Shown piece after piece: positions 7,529 through 16,430 of a stretch of 64,000 nucleotides of DNA (the first letter of the stretch is position 1; the number at the start of each line of letters is the position of its first letter). The position numbers were made by a program, and so were the translations under genes. Under the pieces are notes generated by a model. The model worked only from the letters and a program-made list of their open reading frames with translations. It did not search any database and was not told where the DNA came from. The DNA is from Streptomyces sp. CB02923 (GTDB lineage: Bacteria; Actinomycetota; Actinomycetes; Streptomycetales; Streptomycetaceae): assembly GCF_001905005.1 (NCBI RefSeq), contig NZ_LWKZ01000024.1, positions 837,299 to 901,298 of the forward strand. The letters are read 5' to 3'.

Positions 7529-8842
7529 TCATCGCTGGTACCGGGCCAGCACCAGGTTCCCGTCGTGGACCAGGCGCCGGCGAAGCCGGTCCAGGCCGAT
7601 GGCGCCGCTGTAGTACTCCTGGAACCCCGGGGTCGCGATCTTGTCCTTCCACTCCGGGTAGCCCCGCACCGACTGCGCGGGCGCGGCCCGCAGCGTGCCG
7701 GCCAGGGCCGTGCCCGTCGCCCAGCCGTACCGGTCCGCATGCAGCTCCGGAGCCTTCAGCGCCTCCTGCCCCGTCGGCAGCATCCAGTCACCCAGCGCGA
7801 GCCGCACCATGTTGGGCGGCCTCAGCAGGAAGTCGACGAAAGCCATCGCCTCCTCCTTGCGGGGGCAGTCCGCCGCGACCGACAGGGTCTGCGGGCTGAC
7901 GCCCTGGTCCGCGCCGCCCGCCCCACGGGGTGCGGGCAACACCGTCCACTCGAAGTCCTTCGGGGCCTGCTGGACGATCTGCTGCCGGTAGGAGAACCCG
8001 AGCGGCAGGATCGCGTACCGGCCCGCGAAGAAGCCGGGCAGCGTGTCGGCGCCGCCCATGCCGAGAGTCGTACGGGCCGCGCTGCGGACGACGTTGACCT
8101 GGTCGTGGATGACGCGCGGCACCACCTGGTCGGCGGCGTCGAACCGTACCTCCGCCCTGCCGTCCGGGCGGCGCCGGAAGATCCGGCCGCCGGTGGACAG
8201 GGCGAGGTTGAGGGTGGCGGACACCGGTTCCTTCAGCGGCCAGGCGACGCCGTACCCGCCGCCGCCCGTCAGCTGCTTCGCCACCTCCCCGAACTCCTCC
8301 CACGTCCACGGGTCGCGCGCGGTCGGCACGCGCGCCCCCGAGCGCCGCAGCTTCACCTGGTCGGCGATCAGGACGCGCGGCTCCTGGAGGAAGGGGATGC
8401 CGTACACCCGGCCGCCGAAGGTGCCCGACTCCCAGCTGTGCCGCGGGATGTCGTCCTTGAGGCGCCGCGGGAGGAGCTCGGTGAGGTCGGCGAGGTAGCC
8501 GCCGTAGGCGAAGTCGGCGAGGTCGTCGGAGGCGTCGTGGATGATGTCCGGCGCCTCGCCGCCCTCGAAGGAGGTGAGCAGCTGGTCGTGGACGGTGGGC
8601 CAGGCCCCCTGGACGTACTGGACGGGGATGTCCGGATGCTGCCGGTTCCACTCCGCGACCAGTTGCCTGTTGGCGTCCACGGACTCCTTCTGCCAGGCCA
8701 GCGACTGGAAGCGGAGCACGCCCCCGCCGTCGCCCCGGCGACCGCCGCCGCCCGAACAGCCGGGCAGCAGGGCCGCGGCGGGCACGGCAGCGGCGGCGGC
8801 GAGCAGGGTGCGGCGGCCCGGCCCGCCCCCGGGGGCGGCCAT
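7529..8842 (-). CDS. Sugar ABC transporter substrate-binding lipoprotein
   Basis: 437 residues starting at the ATG that shares one base with the permease stop (TGATG). The N-terminus has twin arginines (GRRTLLA), an Ala-rich hydrophobic stretch and a lipobox LLPGC, so it is an exported lipoprotein. The body has the family-1 extracellular solute-binding pattern: AEWNRQHPDIPVQYV, EGGEAPDIIHD, WTWEEF and a late KEEAMAFVDFLL. It captures a sugar or oligosaccharide outside the membrane and hands it to the two permeases upstream. The ligand cannot be read from sequence. It is the last gene of the operon. Confidence 0.9.
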   Translation of the reverse strand: MAAPGGGPGRRTLLAAAAAVPAAALLPGCSGGGGRRGDGGGVLRFQSLAWQKESVDANRQLVAEWNRQHPDIPVQYVQGAWPTVHDQLLTSFEGGEAPDIIHDASDDLADFAYGGYLADLTELLPRRLKDDIPRHSWESGTFGGRVYGIPFLQEPRVLIADQVKLRRSGARVPTARDPWTWEEFGEVAKQLTGGGGYGVAWPLKEPVSATLNLALSTGGRIFRRRPDGRAEVRFDAADQVVPRVIHDQVNVVRSAARTTLGMGGADTLPGFFAGRYAILPLGFSYRQQIVQQAPKDFEWTVLPAPRGAGGADQGVSPQTLSVAADCPRKEEAMAFVDFLLRPPNMVRLALGDWMLPTGQEALKAPELHADRYGWATGTALAGTLRAAPAQSVRGYPEWKDKIATPGFQEYYSGAIGLDRLRRRLVHDGNLVLARYQR

Positions 8843-9771
8843 CAGCTCTTCACCGCCCCGGCCAGCATGCCGCCGGTGATACGGCGCTGGATGACGGCGA
8901 AGAGCACCAGGCTGGGCAGGGTGGCGAGCAGCGCCGCCGCGGCGAGCGGGCCGAGGTCGGCGACGCCCTCGGCCCCGAGGAAGTGGGTCAGCACGACCGG
9001 CATCGTCTGTTTCTCCGGCGATTTGAGCAGGACGAGCGCGAAGAAGAACTCGTTCCATGCGGTGATGAAGGCGAACAGGCCCGTGGCGACGATGCCCGGC
9101 GCCAGCAGCGGCCCGGTGACCGAGACCAGGATGCGCAGCCGTCCCGCGCCGTCCACCGCCGCGGCCTCCTCCAGCTCCGGCGGCACGGCCCGTACGTAAC
9201 CGGTCAGCATCCACAGCGCGAACGGCAGCGACCACACCATGTACACCAGGACCAGGCCGGTACGGGAGTCGACCAGGTGCAGGTTCTTCAGGACCAGGAA
9301 GAGCGGGATGATCACCAGGACCAGCGGGAACGCCTGGCTGACCACGACCCAGCCGGTCGCCGCCCGCGCGAAGCGGGTGCGGCGGCGCGCCAGGACGTAC
9401 GCCATCGGCGTCGCCAGGACGATCGCGGCCAGCGCCGAGACCGCGGCGGCGAGCAGGCTGTTGGCGGCGGCCTGGAGCAGCGGCTGCTCGTCGAAAGCGG
9501 TACGGAAGTTGTCCAGCGTCGGCGCCCTGGGGATCCAGGTGGGGTGGATGCTGCCCAGCTCGCGCGGCGGTTTGAAGGCGGTGGAGACCAGCCAGAGGAA
9601 GGGGAAGGCGAGGAAGACCAGGTAGCAGAGCAGGGCCAGGTACTGGCCGGTCCGGGCGGCGGTACGGCGGGGGGCCGGCCGGCCGGGACGGGTGGTGGCG
9701 CGGTCGGTGGCGCGGTCGGTGGCGCGGTCGGTGGCCTGGCGGCGCCCGGCCGGCGGGGAGTCGTGGGTCAC
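8842..9771 (-). CDS. Carbohydrate ABC transporter permease, MalG-like
   Basis: 309 residues with six predicted membrane spans and the EAA loop (ELEEAAAVDGAGRLRI, about residues 200-216) that docks the ATPase. Length and C-terminus fit the MalG family of sugar importers. The N-terminal tail contains a tandem ATDR repeat (about residues 13-25), reflecting a 12-bp DNA repeat that differs from usual family tails. Its start overlaps the preceding permease gene by 4 bases and its stop overlaps the binding-protein start, so the three genes are translationally coupled. Confidence 0.9.
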   Translation of the reverse strand: MTHDSPPAGRRQATDRATDRATDRATTRPGRPAPRRTAARTGQYLALLCYLVFLAFPFLWLVSTAFKPPRELGSIHPTWIPRAPTLDNFRTAFDEQPLLQAAANSLLAAAVSALAAIVLATPMAYVLARRRTRFARAATGWVVVSQAFPLVLVIIPLFLVLKNLHLVDSRTGLVLVYMVWSLPFALWMLTGYVRAVPPELEEAAAVDGAGRLRILVSVTGPLLAPGIVATGLFAFITAWNEFFFALVLLKSPEKQTMPVVLTHFLGAEGVADLGPLAAAALLATLPSLVLFAVIQRRITGGMLAGAVKS

Positions 9772-10649
9772 TGGTCCTCCTCACCCCTCAGCCGCCGTGA
9801 GAGATAGACGGCCAGCAGGATCGCGATGACCGCGACCATCGCCAGCCCCATCGCGGCCGCGTAACCGAACTGGCCGTACCGGAAGGCCTCCTCGTACGCG
9901 AACAGCATCGGCAGCCGGGTGCGGCCGCCGGGGCCGCCGTCGGTCAGCACGAAGACCAGCGCGAAGGAGTTGAAGTTCCAGATGAAGTTGAGCGCGGAGA
10001 TCGCCAGGGCGACCGGCTTGATCGCGGGCCAGGTGACCGTACGGAACCGCCGCCAGGCCCCGGCTCCGTCCATCGCGGCGGCCTCGTGCAGTTCACGGGG
10101 CACGTTCTGCAGTCCGGCGAGGAGCGTGACGGTGGTCTGCGGCATACCCGCCCAGATGCCCACGACGATCACGGCGAGCAGCGCGGTGGCCGTACCGCTC
10201 AGCCAGTCCCGGCCCTCGTCCGGACCGAGTCCGAGGCTGCGCAGCGTCTCGTTCAGGACACCCGCGTCCGGGTGGTAGACCAGCCGCCACATGATGCCCA
10301 CGACCACCTCCGGCATCGCCCACGGGATGATCGCCAGCGCGCGGGCCAGCCAGCGCAGCCGCAGGTCCTGGCCGAGCAGCAGCGCCAGCCCGAGGCCGAG
10401 GAAGAACTGCGGGACCGTGACACCCAGCGCCCACACCAGCCCGACCCGGAACGAGTCCCAGAAGAGGGCGTCCTGGAGCAGGTCGGAGAAGTTGAGCAGC
10501 CCGACCCACCGGGTGGCCTGCGTACGCCCCGACTGCGCGTCGGTGAACGCCAGCCCGATGCCGTACAGCAACGGCCCCACGCTCAGCACCAGGATCGGGA
10601 TCAGCGCGGGCAGCACCAGGAACCACGTCCCATGGCCGCGCCCCGGCAC
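9768..10649 (-). CDS. Carbohydrate ABC transporter permease, MalF-like
   Basis: 293 residues from GTG 10649, chosen because aaggaagg lies 5 bases before it; GTGs at 10667 and 10679 are possible. The sequence begins with a first span (WFLVLPALIPILVLSV) and carries the EAA loop ELHEAAAMDGAGAWRRF. Six spans are expected. It is the first gene of a permease-permease-binding protein operon. There is no ATP-binding gene nearby; in Streptomyces such importers commonly share the MsiK ATPase encoded elsewhere, which is established for several sugar systems and inferred here. Confidence 0.88.
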   Translation of the reverse strand: MPGRGHGTWFLVLPALIPILVLSVGPLLYGIGLAFTDAQSGRTQATRWVGLLNFSDLLQDALFWDSFRVGLVWALGVTVPQFFLGLGLALLLGQDLRLRWLARALAIIPWAMPEVVVGIMWRLVYHPDAGVLNETLRSLGLGPDEGRDWLSGTATALLAVIVVGIWAGMPQTTVTLLAGLQNVPRELHEAAAMDGAGAWRRFRTVTWPAIKPVALAISALNFIWNFNSFALVFVLTDGGPGGRTRLPMLFAYEEAFRYGQFGYAAAMGLAMVAVIAILLAVYLSRRLRGEEDQ

Positions 10650-11071
10650 CGCCCCCTTCCTTCGCACCCCTTTCGTCACCTTCGTAAACGTACGTCCCTG
10701 TCCCCGTCCGGGACCGTCTCGCCCCAACGCGACTCCCCCGCATCTGCGCACCCCGGACGGCACTGCCGACCGCGAACGTTTCCACCCAGGACGGCTGCGA
10801 CCACCACGAACGGGCCGCGCGTCCCCGGGCGGAACGGGGCAGGCGGCCGCCGTCATCGTCGTGACGGCGGTCGGCGCAGTCAAGCACCCGGCCACGGGGT
10901 TCCGGCCCGAAGCGGAGCGGACCACGTCCCCACCCCCCCCTACTCCCCCGGCTCCCGCTGCTCCCCCGGCTCCCCCTGCTCCCCCCTCAGCTCTCCGTCC
11001 CGATCCGCACGGCCCGGCAGCGCGGGGACCTGCGAGACTGATACCGATCACGCACCGCAGGAGGCGCCCCG
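10650..11071. promoter_or_regulatory. Divergent control region between sugar importer and phosphotransferase
   Basis: About 420 bases without a convincing gene. It contains GCGAACGTTTCC near 10772, whose AACGTT core resembles LacI-family operators, and a GTAAACGTACGT stretch near 10684. Sugar importers in Streptomyces are often repressed by neighbouring LacI regulators, but none is encoded here, so this is a weak inference. A C-rich imperfect repeat (ctcccccggctcc) fills 10930-10990. Confidence 0.35.
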
Positions 11072-11962
11072 ATGACCGCACCGAGCACCACCCCGTTCAC
11101 GGAGGCGCACGCCCGGGGTGTCCTGGCCGCGGCCGGACGGCCCGGTGACGCCGCCGACGCCCGGCTGCTGTCGCTCGGCGAGAACGCGGTCTTCGCCACC
11201 GGCGGCAACGGCCCGGTCGTACGGATCGGGCGCAGCGCCGAACTGCTGGAGCGCGCCGAGCGGGAGCTACGCGTCGCGGTCTGGCTGGCGGACCAGGGCG
11301 TGCCGGCCGTCCGCGCGGCCGAGCCGTCGGCCCGTCTGGTGGACGGGCATCCGGTCACGCTCTGGGAGCGGCTGCCCGATCCCGTGTGCCCCGCCGAACC
11401 GGCCGATCTGGCCGCCCTGCTGCGCCTGGTGCACGCGCTGCCGGAACCGCCGTTCGCCCTCCCGCGGCGTGAGCTGCTGGGGGGTGTGGAGCGCTGGCTG
11501 CGGCTGGCCGGCGACGCGGTCTCGGCGCGGGACGCCGAGTATCTGCGGGGCCGCCGCGACGCGTTCGCCGCTGCCGCCACCGCGCTGGAACCGCATCTGC
11601 CGCGCGGCCCCGTCCACGGTGACGCGCTGACCCGTAATGTCCATGTGGGCCCCGACGGCCCGGTCCTGGTCGACCTCGAAACCTTCTCCTCCGATCTGCG
11701 GGAACACGACCTCGTCGTGATGGCTCTCAGCCGCGACCGCTACGGCCTGTCCGCCGCGGCGTACGACACGTTCGTGCGGATCTACGGCTGGGACGTACGC
11801 GACTGGGAGGGCTGCGCGGTGCTGCGCGGCTCCCGGGAGACGGCCAGTTGCGCCTGGGTCTCCCAGCACGCTCCCGGCAACCCCGCCGCTCTCAAGGAGT
11901 TCCGCCGCCGCATCGCGTCTCTGCGCGAGGGCGACACCACCGTGCGCTGGTACCCCTTCTGA
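11072..11962 (+). CDS. Aminoglycoside phosphotransferase (APH)-fold kinase
   Basis: 296 residues, ribosome site ggagg before ATG. The catalytic loop reads HGDALTRN (Asp184, Asn189) followed by the metal-binding DLE (Asp201), replacing the DFG of protein kinases. The N-lobe is short, with VVRIG as the probable ATP-lysine-equivalent strand where Arg stands in place of Lys. The family phosphorylates small molecules such as aminoglycosides, choline or sugars. No resistance context is evident, so I call only the fold. Its stop codon lies inside a 16-bp tandem duplication. Confidence 0.85.
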   Translation: MTAPSTTPFTEAHARGVLAAAGRPGDAADARLLSLGENAVFATGGNGPVVRIGRSAELLERAERELRVAVWLADQGVPAVRAAEPSARLVDGHPVTLWERLPDPVCPAEPADLAALLRLVHALPEPPFALPRRELLGGVERWLRLAGDAVSARDAEYLRGRRDAFAAAATALEPHLPRGPVHGDALTRNVHVGPDGPVLVDLETFSSDLREHDLVVMALSRDRYGLSAAAYDTFVRIYGWDVRDWEGCAVLRGSRETASCAWVSQHAPGNPAALKEFRRRIASLREGDTTVRWYPF

Positions 11963-11984
11963 CGCCGCCCCCTTCTGACGCCGC
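11953..11984. repeat. 16-bp tandem duplication spanning a stop codon
   Basis: ccccttctgacgccgc occurs twice in direct succession. The first copy contains the last codons and TGA of the phosphotransferase gene; the second repeats them just downstream. A similar pattern is seen at two other gene ends in this window. Confidence 0.8.
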
Positions 11985-12028
11985 CCCTTCCAGGAGGGCG
12001 CCCCCTTCCGGGAGGGTCCTTGCCGCCC

Positions 12029-12823
12029 CTAAACGGTGCCCCGCGCGGCCGGCGTCTGCCCCGGCAGGTCCGGCAGGTCCGGCTCCAGGTCACCCTCCGG
12101 GGCTTCCCGCGTCCGCTGGTACGGAATGAGCGGCCAGGCCGCCTCGACTATCGCCGCCGGGTCACCGGAGCGGCGCAGATACTGCTGGAACGAGGCGGCC
12201 TGGTCGGCTGCCGCCTTCTCCTGGAGGGCGTGCAGCGCGGCGAGTGCCGTCCCGGCCACCGCCGGATGCCGCTCGCCGATCCGGCGCGCCACTCCGGCCG
12301 CCGCCACGGCGTCCGCACCGGCTTCGTGCGCGGCGTCCAGCGGGACGCCGTAGTGGTGGCAGAGGGCCTGCAGGGTCCGCTTGCCCTTGCGGTAGCGGTC
12401 CACGTGCTTGTCCAGCACCAGCGGGTCGATGACCGGGGCGGGCCGACGGCCGAGCCGCTCGGCCAGGGTCGGCAGGCCGTACCGGCGGCATTCGCGGTCC
12501 AGCAGCGAGAGGTCGTACCGCGCGTTCATCACCACGAGCGGGAGGCCCGCTTCCAGTGCCGCGGCGAGCGCGGTGGTGATCTCCTCGACCCCCGCCGCCG
12601 CTGCCTGGCCGTGTGCCCGCACATGAGCGGTCGTCATGCCGTGTATGGCCGCCGCCTCCGCGGGGACCGGCACGCCGGGGTCGAGCAGCCAGGTCTCCCG
12701 CACGGCCTCGCGGCCGTCCGCGTCCAGCCTTATCAGCGCGGCGGTGACGATGCGGTCCTGCTCGACGTCCGTGCCGGTGGTCTCCAAGTCGAAGCTGACG
12801 AGCAGCTCCTGATGCCAGCCCAT
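12029..12823 (-). CDS. 3'-5' exonuclease, DnaQ-like DEDDh family
   Basis: 264 residues. Exo I motif SFDLETTG has Asp12 and Glu14. It is followed by AAAIHGM, the Exo II Asp in MNARYDLSLL, and HEAGADAVAA with the Exo III His and Asp. This is the DEDDh exonuclease fold of the DNA polymerase III epsilon chain, without polymerase fusion. It probably trims DNA or RNA 3' ends in the cytoplasm. The C-terminal 60 residues are a less conserved extension ending in a Pro/Asp-rich tail. The gene is divergent from the acetyltransferase gene, sharing a 116-base control region. Confidence 0.9.
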   Translation of the reverse strand: MGWHQELLVSFDLETTGTDVEQDRIVTAALIRLDADGREAVRETWLLDPGVPVPAEAAAIHGMTTAHVRAHGQAAAAGVEEITTALAAALEAGLPLVVMNARYDLSLLDRECRRYGLPTLAERLGRRPAPVIDPLVLDKHVDRYRKGKRTLQALCHHYGVPLDAAHEAGADAVAAAGVARRIGERHPAVAGTALAALHALQEKAAADQAASFQQYLRRSGDPAAIVEAAWPLIPYQRTREAPEGDLEPDLPDLPGQTPAARGTV

Positions 12824-12939
12824 GACGGCCTCCTTCGGTGTTGCTTCCCCCGTGTTCCCCTACTCTCCCACGCGGCACTGACAACGCCCCGGTGCCTGCC
12901 TTCCCCGACGATGCCGCCCCAGACTGCGAGAGGATTCCC

Positions 12940-13503
12940 ATGGGTGAGAACAAACAGCTCATGCTGGCCGGTGACTGGTACATCCCCGACGACCCCGAGC
13001 TGCTCGCGGACACCGTCCGCCGCATCGAACTCTGCGCCGCTTACAACCGGACCGGCCCCGGCGGACCGCGCACCGCCGAGCGCCACGCGATCCTGCGCGA
13101 CCTGTTCGGCTCGGTGGGCGAGGACGTACGCATCCGGCCGCCCTTCAACTGCGACTTCGGTTACCGCATCCGCGTCGGCGCCCGTACGTTCGTCAACTTC
13201 AACGCGGTCTTCCTGGACGCCGGGCCGATCACCATCGGCGCAGACGTACAGATCGGGCCGAACGTGCAGCTGCTGACCCCGACCCACGAGCTCGACGCGG
13301 CCCGGCGCCGGGCCGGGTGGGAAAAGGCCGAGCCGGTGACCATCGGCGACAACGTCTGGCTCGGCGGCGGGGTCATCGTCTGCCCTGGAGTGAGCGTCGG
13401 CGCGGACACGGTGGTCGGCGCCGGTGCCGTGGTCACCAAGGACCTGCCGAACGGCGTCCTGGCGGTCGGCAACCCGGCCCGGGTGGTCCGCCGGCTGACC
13501 TGA
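12940..13503 (+). CDS. Sugar O-acetyltransferase, maltose/galactoside acetyltransferase family
   Basis: 187 residues from ATG 12940 (gagagga upstream); an earlier in-frame ATG at 12838 adds unconserved sequence. The N-terminal helices (LMLAGDWYIPDDPEL) are the Mac domain. They are followed by left-handed beta-helix hexapeptide repeats (ITIGADVQIGPNV, VTIGDNVWLGGG, VSVGADTVVGAGAVV). The catalytic His lies in TPTHELDAARR. Members transfer acetyl from acetyl-CoA to the 6-OH of sugars or to NodL-type substrates, working as trimers. Confidence 0.92.
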   Translation: MGENKQLMLAGDWYIPDDPELLADTVRRIELCAAYNRTGPGGPRTAERHAILRDLFGSVGEDVRIRPPFNCDFGYRIRVGARTFVNFNAVFLDAGPITIGADVQIGPNVQLLTPTHELDAARRRAGWEKAEPVTIGDNVWLGGGVIVCPGVSVGADTVVGAGAVVTKDLPNGVLAVGNPARVVRRLT

Positions 13504-13525
13504 CCCCGCCCGCACCCCCCGCCTC

Positions 13526-14794
13526 TCACGACACCGGCCGCGAATCCGCCCACACGTTCTCGAACTCCTCCCGGTACGTCTCGAAGAGGCCGTGGTCGTC
13601 GTCGCCCCGGTCCGCCTCCTGGCGCAGCACGTCGCGGCCCCCGCCGCGCAGGACGAGGACGGGGGACTCCATGCCCCGGCTCCGCCGCAGGTACGTCTGG
13701 ACGACGGCCACGCCGTCCGGGCCGTCCCCGTCCACCAGATAGGCGGTGAAGCGGGGGGTCTCGTCGAAGACCTGGATCTCGAACGCGCCGGGGTCGCGCA
13801 GCCGGGCCCGTACCCGCCGCATGTGCAGGATGTTCATTTCGATGGACCGGCTCATTTCGCCCTTCTTGAGCCCGAGTTCCCGCTCGCGCCGCCGGACGGC
13901 GCTGCTGGCGGGGTTGAGGAAGAGCAGCCGGACGCGGCAGCCGGACTCCGCGAGGCGGACCATGCGGCGGCCGGAGTAGCTCTGCACGAGGAGGTTGAGG
14001 CCGATGCCGATGGCGTCCAGGCGGCGGGCGCCGCCGAAGAGGTCCTCGGCGGGCAGCTGCCGCTGGAGGCGCACCCGGTCGGTGTGGACGCCGACGACGT
14101 CCGCGTACCGGTCGCCGACGAGGTCCTCGACGGCGTCGATGGGCAGCCGCCCCGCGGTGCGGGTGCCGATACCGGAGCCGAGTATCTCCAGCAGCCGGGC
14201 GGAGGCTCTCTCCGCCTGGGCGAGGACGGTGCCGGTCAGGGCGCGGTTGCGGGAGACGATGTTACGGGCCACCTCCAGCTCGTCGAGGGCCAGCTCCACC
14301 TCCCGCCGGTCGTCGAAGTACGGCTCGAAGCAGGGCCAGTGCTGCACCATCAGCTCGCGCAGCTGCGGGAGGGTCAGGAAGCTGAGGATGTTGTCGTCGG
14401 CGGGGTCGAGGAGATAGCCCTTGCGGCGGCTGACCTCGCGGACCGCGACCGCCCGCTGGACCCATTCCTGGCCGGTGGGCCCGGCGGCGGCGATGACCCA
14501 TTCGTCACCGTGCACCGGTTCGTAGATGGGGCACAGCACGGCCGCCACGACGGCCCGCAGCCGCTGTTCGACGAGATTCAGCCAGATGTAGGCGCGCCCG
14601 GCCCGCCGGGCGCGGGTGCGCACCTCGCTCCAGGCCTCGGCGCCCCAGTCCAGCTCCGCGCCGATCTCCATCGGCCGGGCCAGGGACACCGCCCCGGGCG
14701 GGGCGTCGACGGAGCCGCCCTCATGTCCCTCATGACTGTCCTGGCCGTCATGGCCGTCGTCACCAGGGGGCAACTCCAGCCCGCCCGAGCTCAC
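13526..14794 (-). CDS. SAV2148-type HEPN-domain protein
   Basis: 422 residues from GTG 14794, giving VSSGGLELPPGDDG, the start I recall for streptomycete homologues; a longer reading to 14890 is possible. After a His/Asp/Gly-rich tail, the protein is highly conserved in Streptomyces (ARPMEIGAELDWG, VREVSRRKGYLLDPADDN). The central helical region is described as a HEPN domain, and the C-terminal part contains RVRLLFLNPASSAVRRRE. HEPN proteins are often RNases or RNA-binding, but I cannot point to a clear RxxxxH motif. The role is unknown. It stands next to, and reads the same way as, the amine-oxidase genes. Confidence 0.75.
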   Translation of the reverse strand: MSSGGLELPPGDDGHDGQDSHEGHEGGSVDAPPGAVSLARPMEIGAELDWGAEAWSEVRTRARRAGRAYIWLNLVEQRLRAVVAAVLCPIYEPVHGDEWVIAAAGPTGQEWVQRAVAVREVSRRKGYLLDPADDNILSFLTLPQLRELMVQHWPCFEPYFDDRREVELALDELEVARNIVSRNRALTGTVLAQAERASARLLEILGSGIGTRTAGRLPIDAVEDLVGDRYADVVGVHTDRVRLQRQLPAEDLFGGARRLDAIGIGLNLLVQSYSGRRMVRLAESGCRVRLLFLNPASSAVRRRERELGLKKGEMSRSIEMNILHMRRVRARLRDPGAFEIQVFDETPRFTAYLVDGDGPDGVAVVQTYLRRSRGMESPVLVLRGGGRDVLRQEADRGDDDHGLFETYREEFENVWADSRPVS

Positions 14795-14896
14795 CTGCGC
14801 ACCGCCTTCCGAACCCCCGTGCCAACGATCAAGGCAGACTACTGCGGGTCCGGGAGGCGATGCAGCAGGATGGATCGAGTCTCCGGCCAACTGCCC

Positions 14897-16270
14897 TTAT
14901 TCGGTGTGACCGTTGTGCCCGGAAAGCTCGGGCGGAGTGAGCGGATTCATAGCGGTGACGTCCCGCGGGGCGAGCTGGAAGCCCTGCCAGTGGACCGGCA
15001 TGGGCTCCTGGTCCTCGTCCCGGGCTATGTGGTGGTAGCCGATGTTGACCCACGCGATCGGGTGGCGGAGCTGCTGTCCGTTGACCCACCGGTCGACGCT
15101 GTCGCCGGCGCCGGCTCCGCAGTTCATCAGGTTGTTGCTGGCGAACTGCTCGCACTTGTTGTATTCGGTGAAGTACACGTCGTGCCGGGTGTAGCCGCGT
15201 CCGGTGTACTTGCTGGAACGACCGGGGACGATCTCGTACGACCGCGGATGACCGTCCTTGTTCTTGCCGATGTTGCTGACCACCCGCCACCAGCGGGTCG
15301 GCCCGGCGTCCCCGGCGAGTTCCTTGGCCACCGGTGTCCGGACGGTCTTCGTCCTGGGGGTCTTCCCGCCGCCCTGCGCGGTGGTCGTCGAGTCGAACTG
15401 CTCGACCCGGTTGGCCGACGAACCGTCCAGGCCGAAGTTCAGCCGCCAGAAGACGTTGTGGCTGTGGCTGGTGGCGTAGTCCTTGGCGCCCTTGCCGATC
15501 GGCCAGCCACGGCCGTCGCCCGCGTCGTAGTCGGCGGGCGAGAGCGTGCCGGTGGCGCCGACCTGCATGTTCATCGTGCCGTCCGCGGAGAAGCGCCATT
15601 CGACGATGTACTCGTACCACCCGGTCTTGTTCACCGTGTAGACGAGCAGGTCCTTGCCCTGGATCTGCTGGATCTTGGAGGTCTCGCCGGGGTAGCGGCC
15701 CAGGCGGTAGGCGTGGCCGCGGGCGCGCGTGGTGACGCACAGACCGTTGACGTTCGGGTGCTCGGGGTCCCAGGCGCCCGGCACCTTGACCGACTTGATG
15801 GTGCCGCCGGGACACTCCCCCGGGTCCAGCGTCTGGAGCCCCTGGGCGAAGCCCTGCCCGGTCAGGTCGTCGTACTCCATGCCCCCGTCGTCGTACGGGA
15901 CGTGGATCTGCGCCAGTTTCGCGGTGGTCAGCACCTGGATCGGGCGGGGCTCGCTCCTGGGCTGATAGGAGACGTTGTCAAGGACCAGCCCGGCGTTCGC
16001 CTCGTAGTGCCAGCACATGCGCCAAGTGGTGCCGCCTTCGAGGGTCTGCGTGATGCTGTACGGGGTACTGCACCCTGCGGCGGTGGGCGCGGGCGGGGGC
16101 GCGGCCTGGGCGGCCGGTCCGGTCATCAGTGCGGCCGTACCGAGCAGCAGCGGCGCGGCGAGCAGTGCGGCGCGCCGGACCCGGGCACGGTGGGTACGGA
16201 CGGGGGTACGGACAGGGACACGGGCACGGCCGTGGTCGACGCGGGCGCGGCGGAAGGGTCTTTCGTGCAT
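14897..16270 (-). CDS. Secreted copper amine oxidase, catalytic domain only
   Basis: 457 residues from ATG 16270 (aggag 8 bases upstream). A basic N-terminus and hydrophobic core ending in AQA form a signal peptide. The rest matches the C-terminal catalytic domain of copper amine oxidases: VPYDD near the catalytic base, the cofactor segment TGWYEYIVEWRF with candidate quinone Tyr219, copper-ligand block HSHN (His269, His271) and a third ligand in HHIARDEDQEPMPV (His413/414). The usual T-x-x-N-Y-(D/E) reads K-T-G-W-Y-E, so the Asn before the modified Tyr is Trp. The N-terminal domains of full-length enzymes are missing; the upstream gene may supply them. Products would be aldehyde, ammonia and peroxide if active. 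Confidence 0.82.
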   Translation of the reverse strand: MHERPFRRARVDHGRARVPVRTPVRTHRARVRRAALLAAPLLLGTAALMTGPAAQAAPPPAPTAAGCSTPYSITQTLEGGTTWRMCWHYEANAGLVLDNVSYQPRSEPRPIQVLTTAKLAQIHVPYDDGGMEYDDLTGQGFAQGLQTLDPGECPGGTIKSVKVPGAWDPEHPNVNGLCVTTRARGHAYRLGRYPGETSKIQQIQGKDLLVYTVNKTGWYEYIVEWRFSADGTMNMQVGATGTLSPADYDAGDGRGWPIGKGAKDYATSHSHNVFWRLNFGLDGSSANRVEQFDSTTTAQGGGKTPRTKTVRTPVAKELAGDAGPTRWWRVVSNIGKNKDGHPRSYEIVPGRSSKYTGRGYTRHDVYFTEYNKCEQFASNNLMNCGAGAGDSVDRWVNGQQLRHPIAWVNIGYHHIARDEDQEPMPVHWQGFQLAPRDVTAMNPLTPPELSGHNGHTE

Positions 16271-16325
16271 GGAAACGCTCCTGTACGACAGTGATACGGA
16301 AGCTACGGAGTACGCGGGTGGTGCG

Positions 16326-16415
16326 GGGTGCACGGGTACGGCCGGGTGCACCGGTTCGGCCGGGTGCGCTGGTTCGGCCGGATGCGCGCGTACGGCCGGA
16401 TGCGCGGGCGGCCCG
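16326..16415. repeat. 18-bp tandem repeat, five imperfect units
   Basis: Units beginning gggtgc or ggatgc and ending acggcc or tcggcc follow each other every 18 bases from 16326; the fifth unit is partly degraded. The array fills most of the 160-base gap between the two amine-oxidase genes. It could form GC-rich RNA structure, or be simple repeat expansion. Confidence 0.7.
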
Positions 16416-16430
16416 GCCCGGCCGGGCGGC

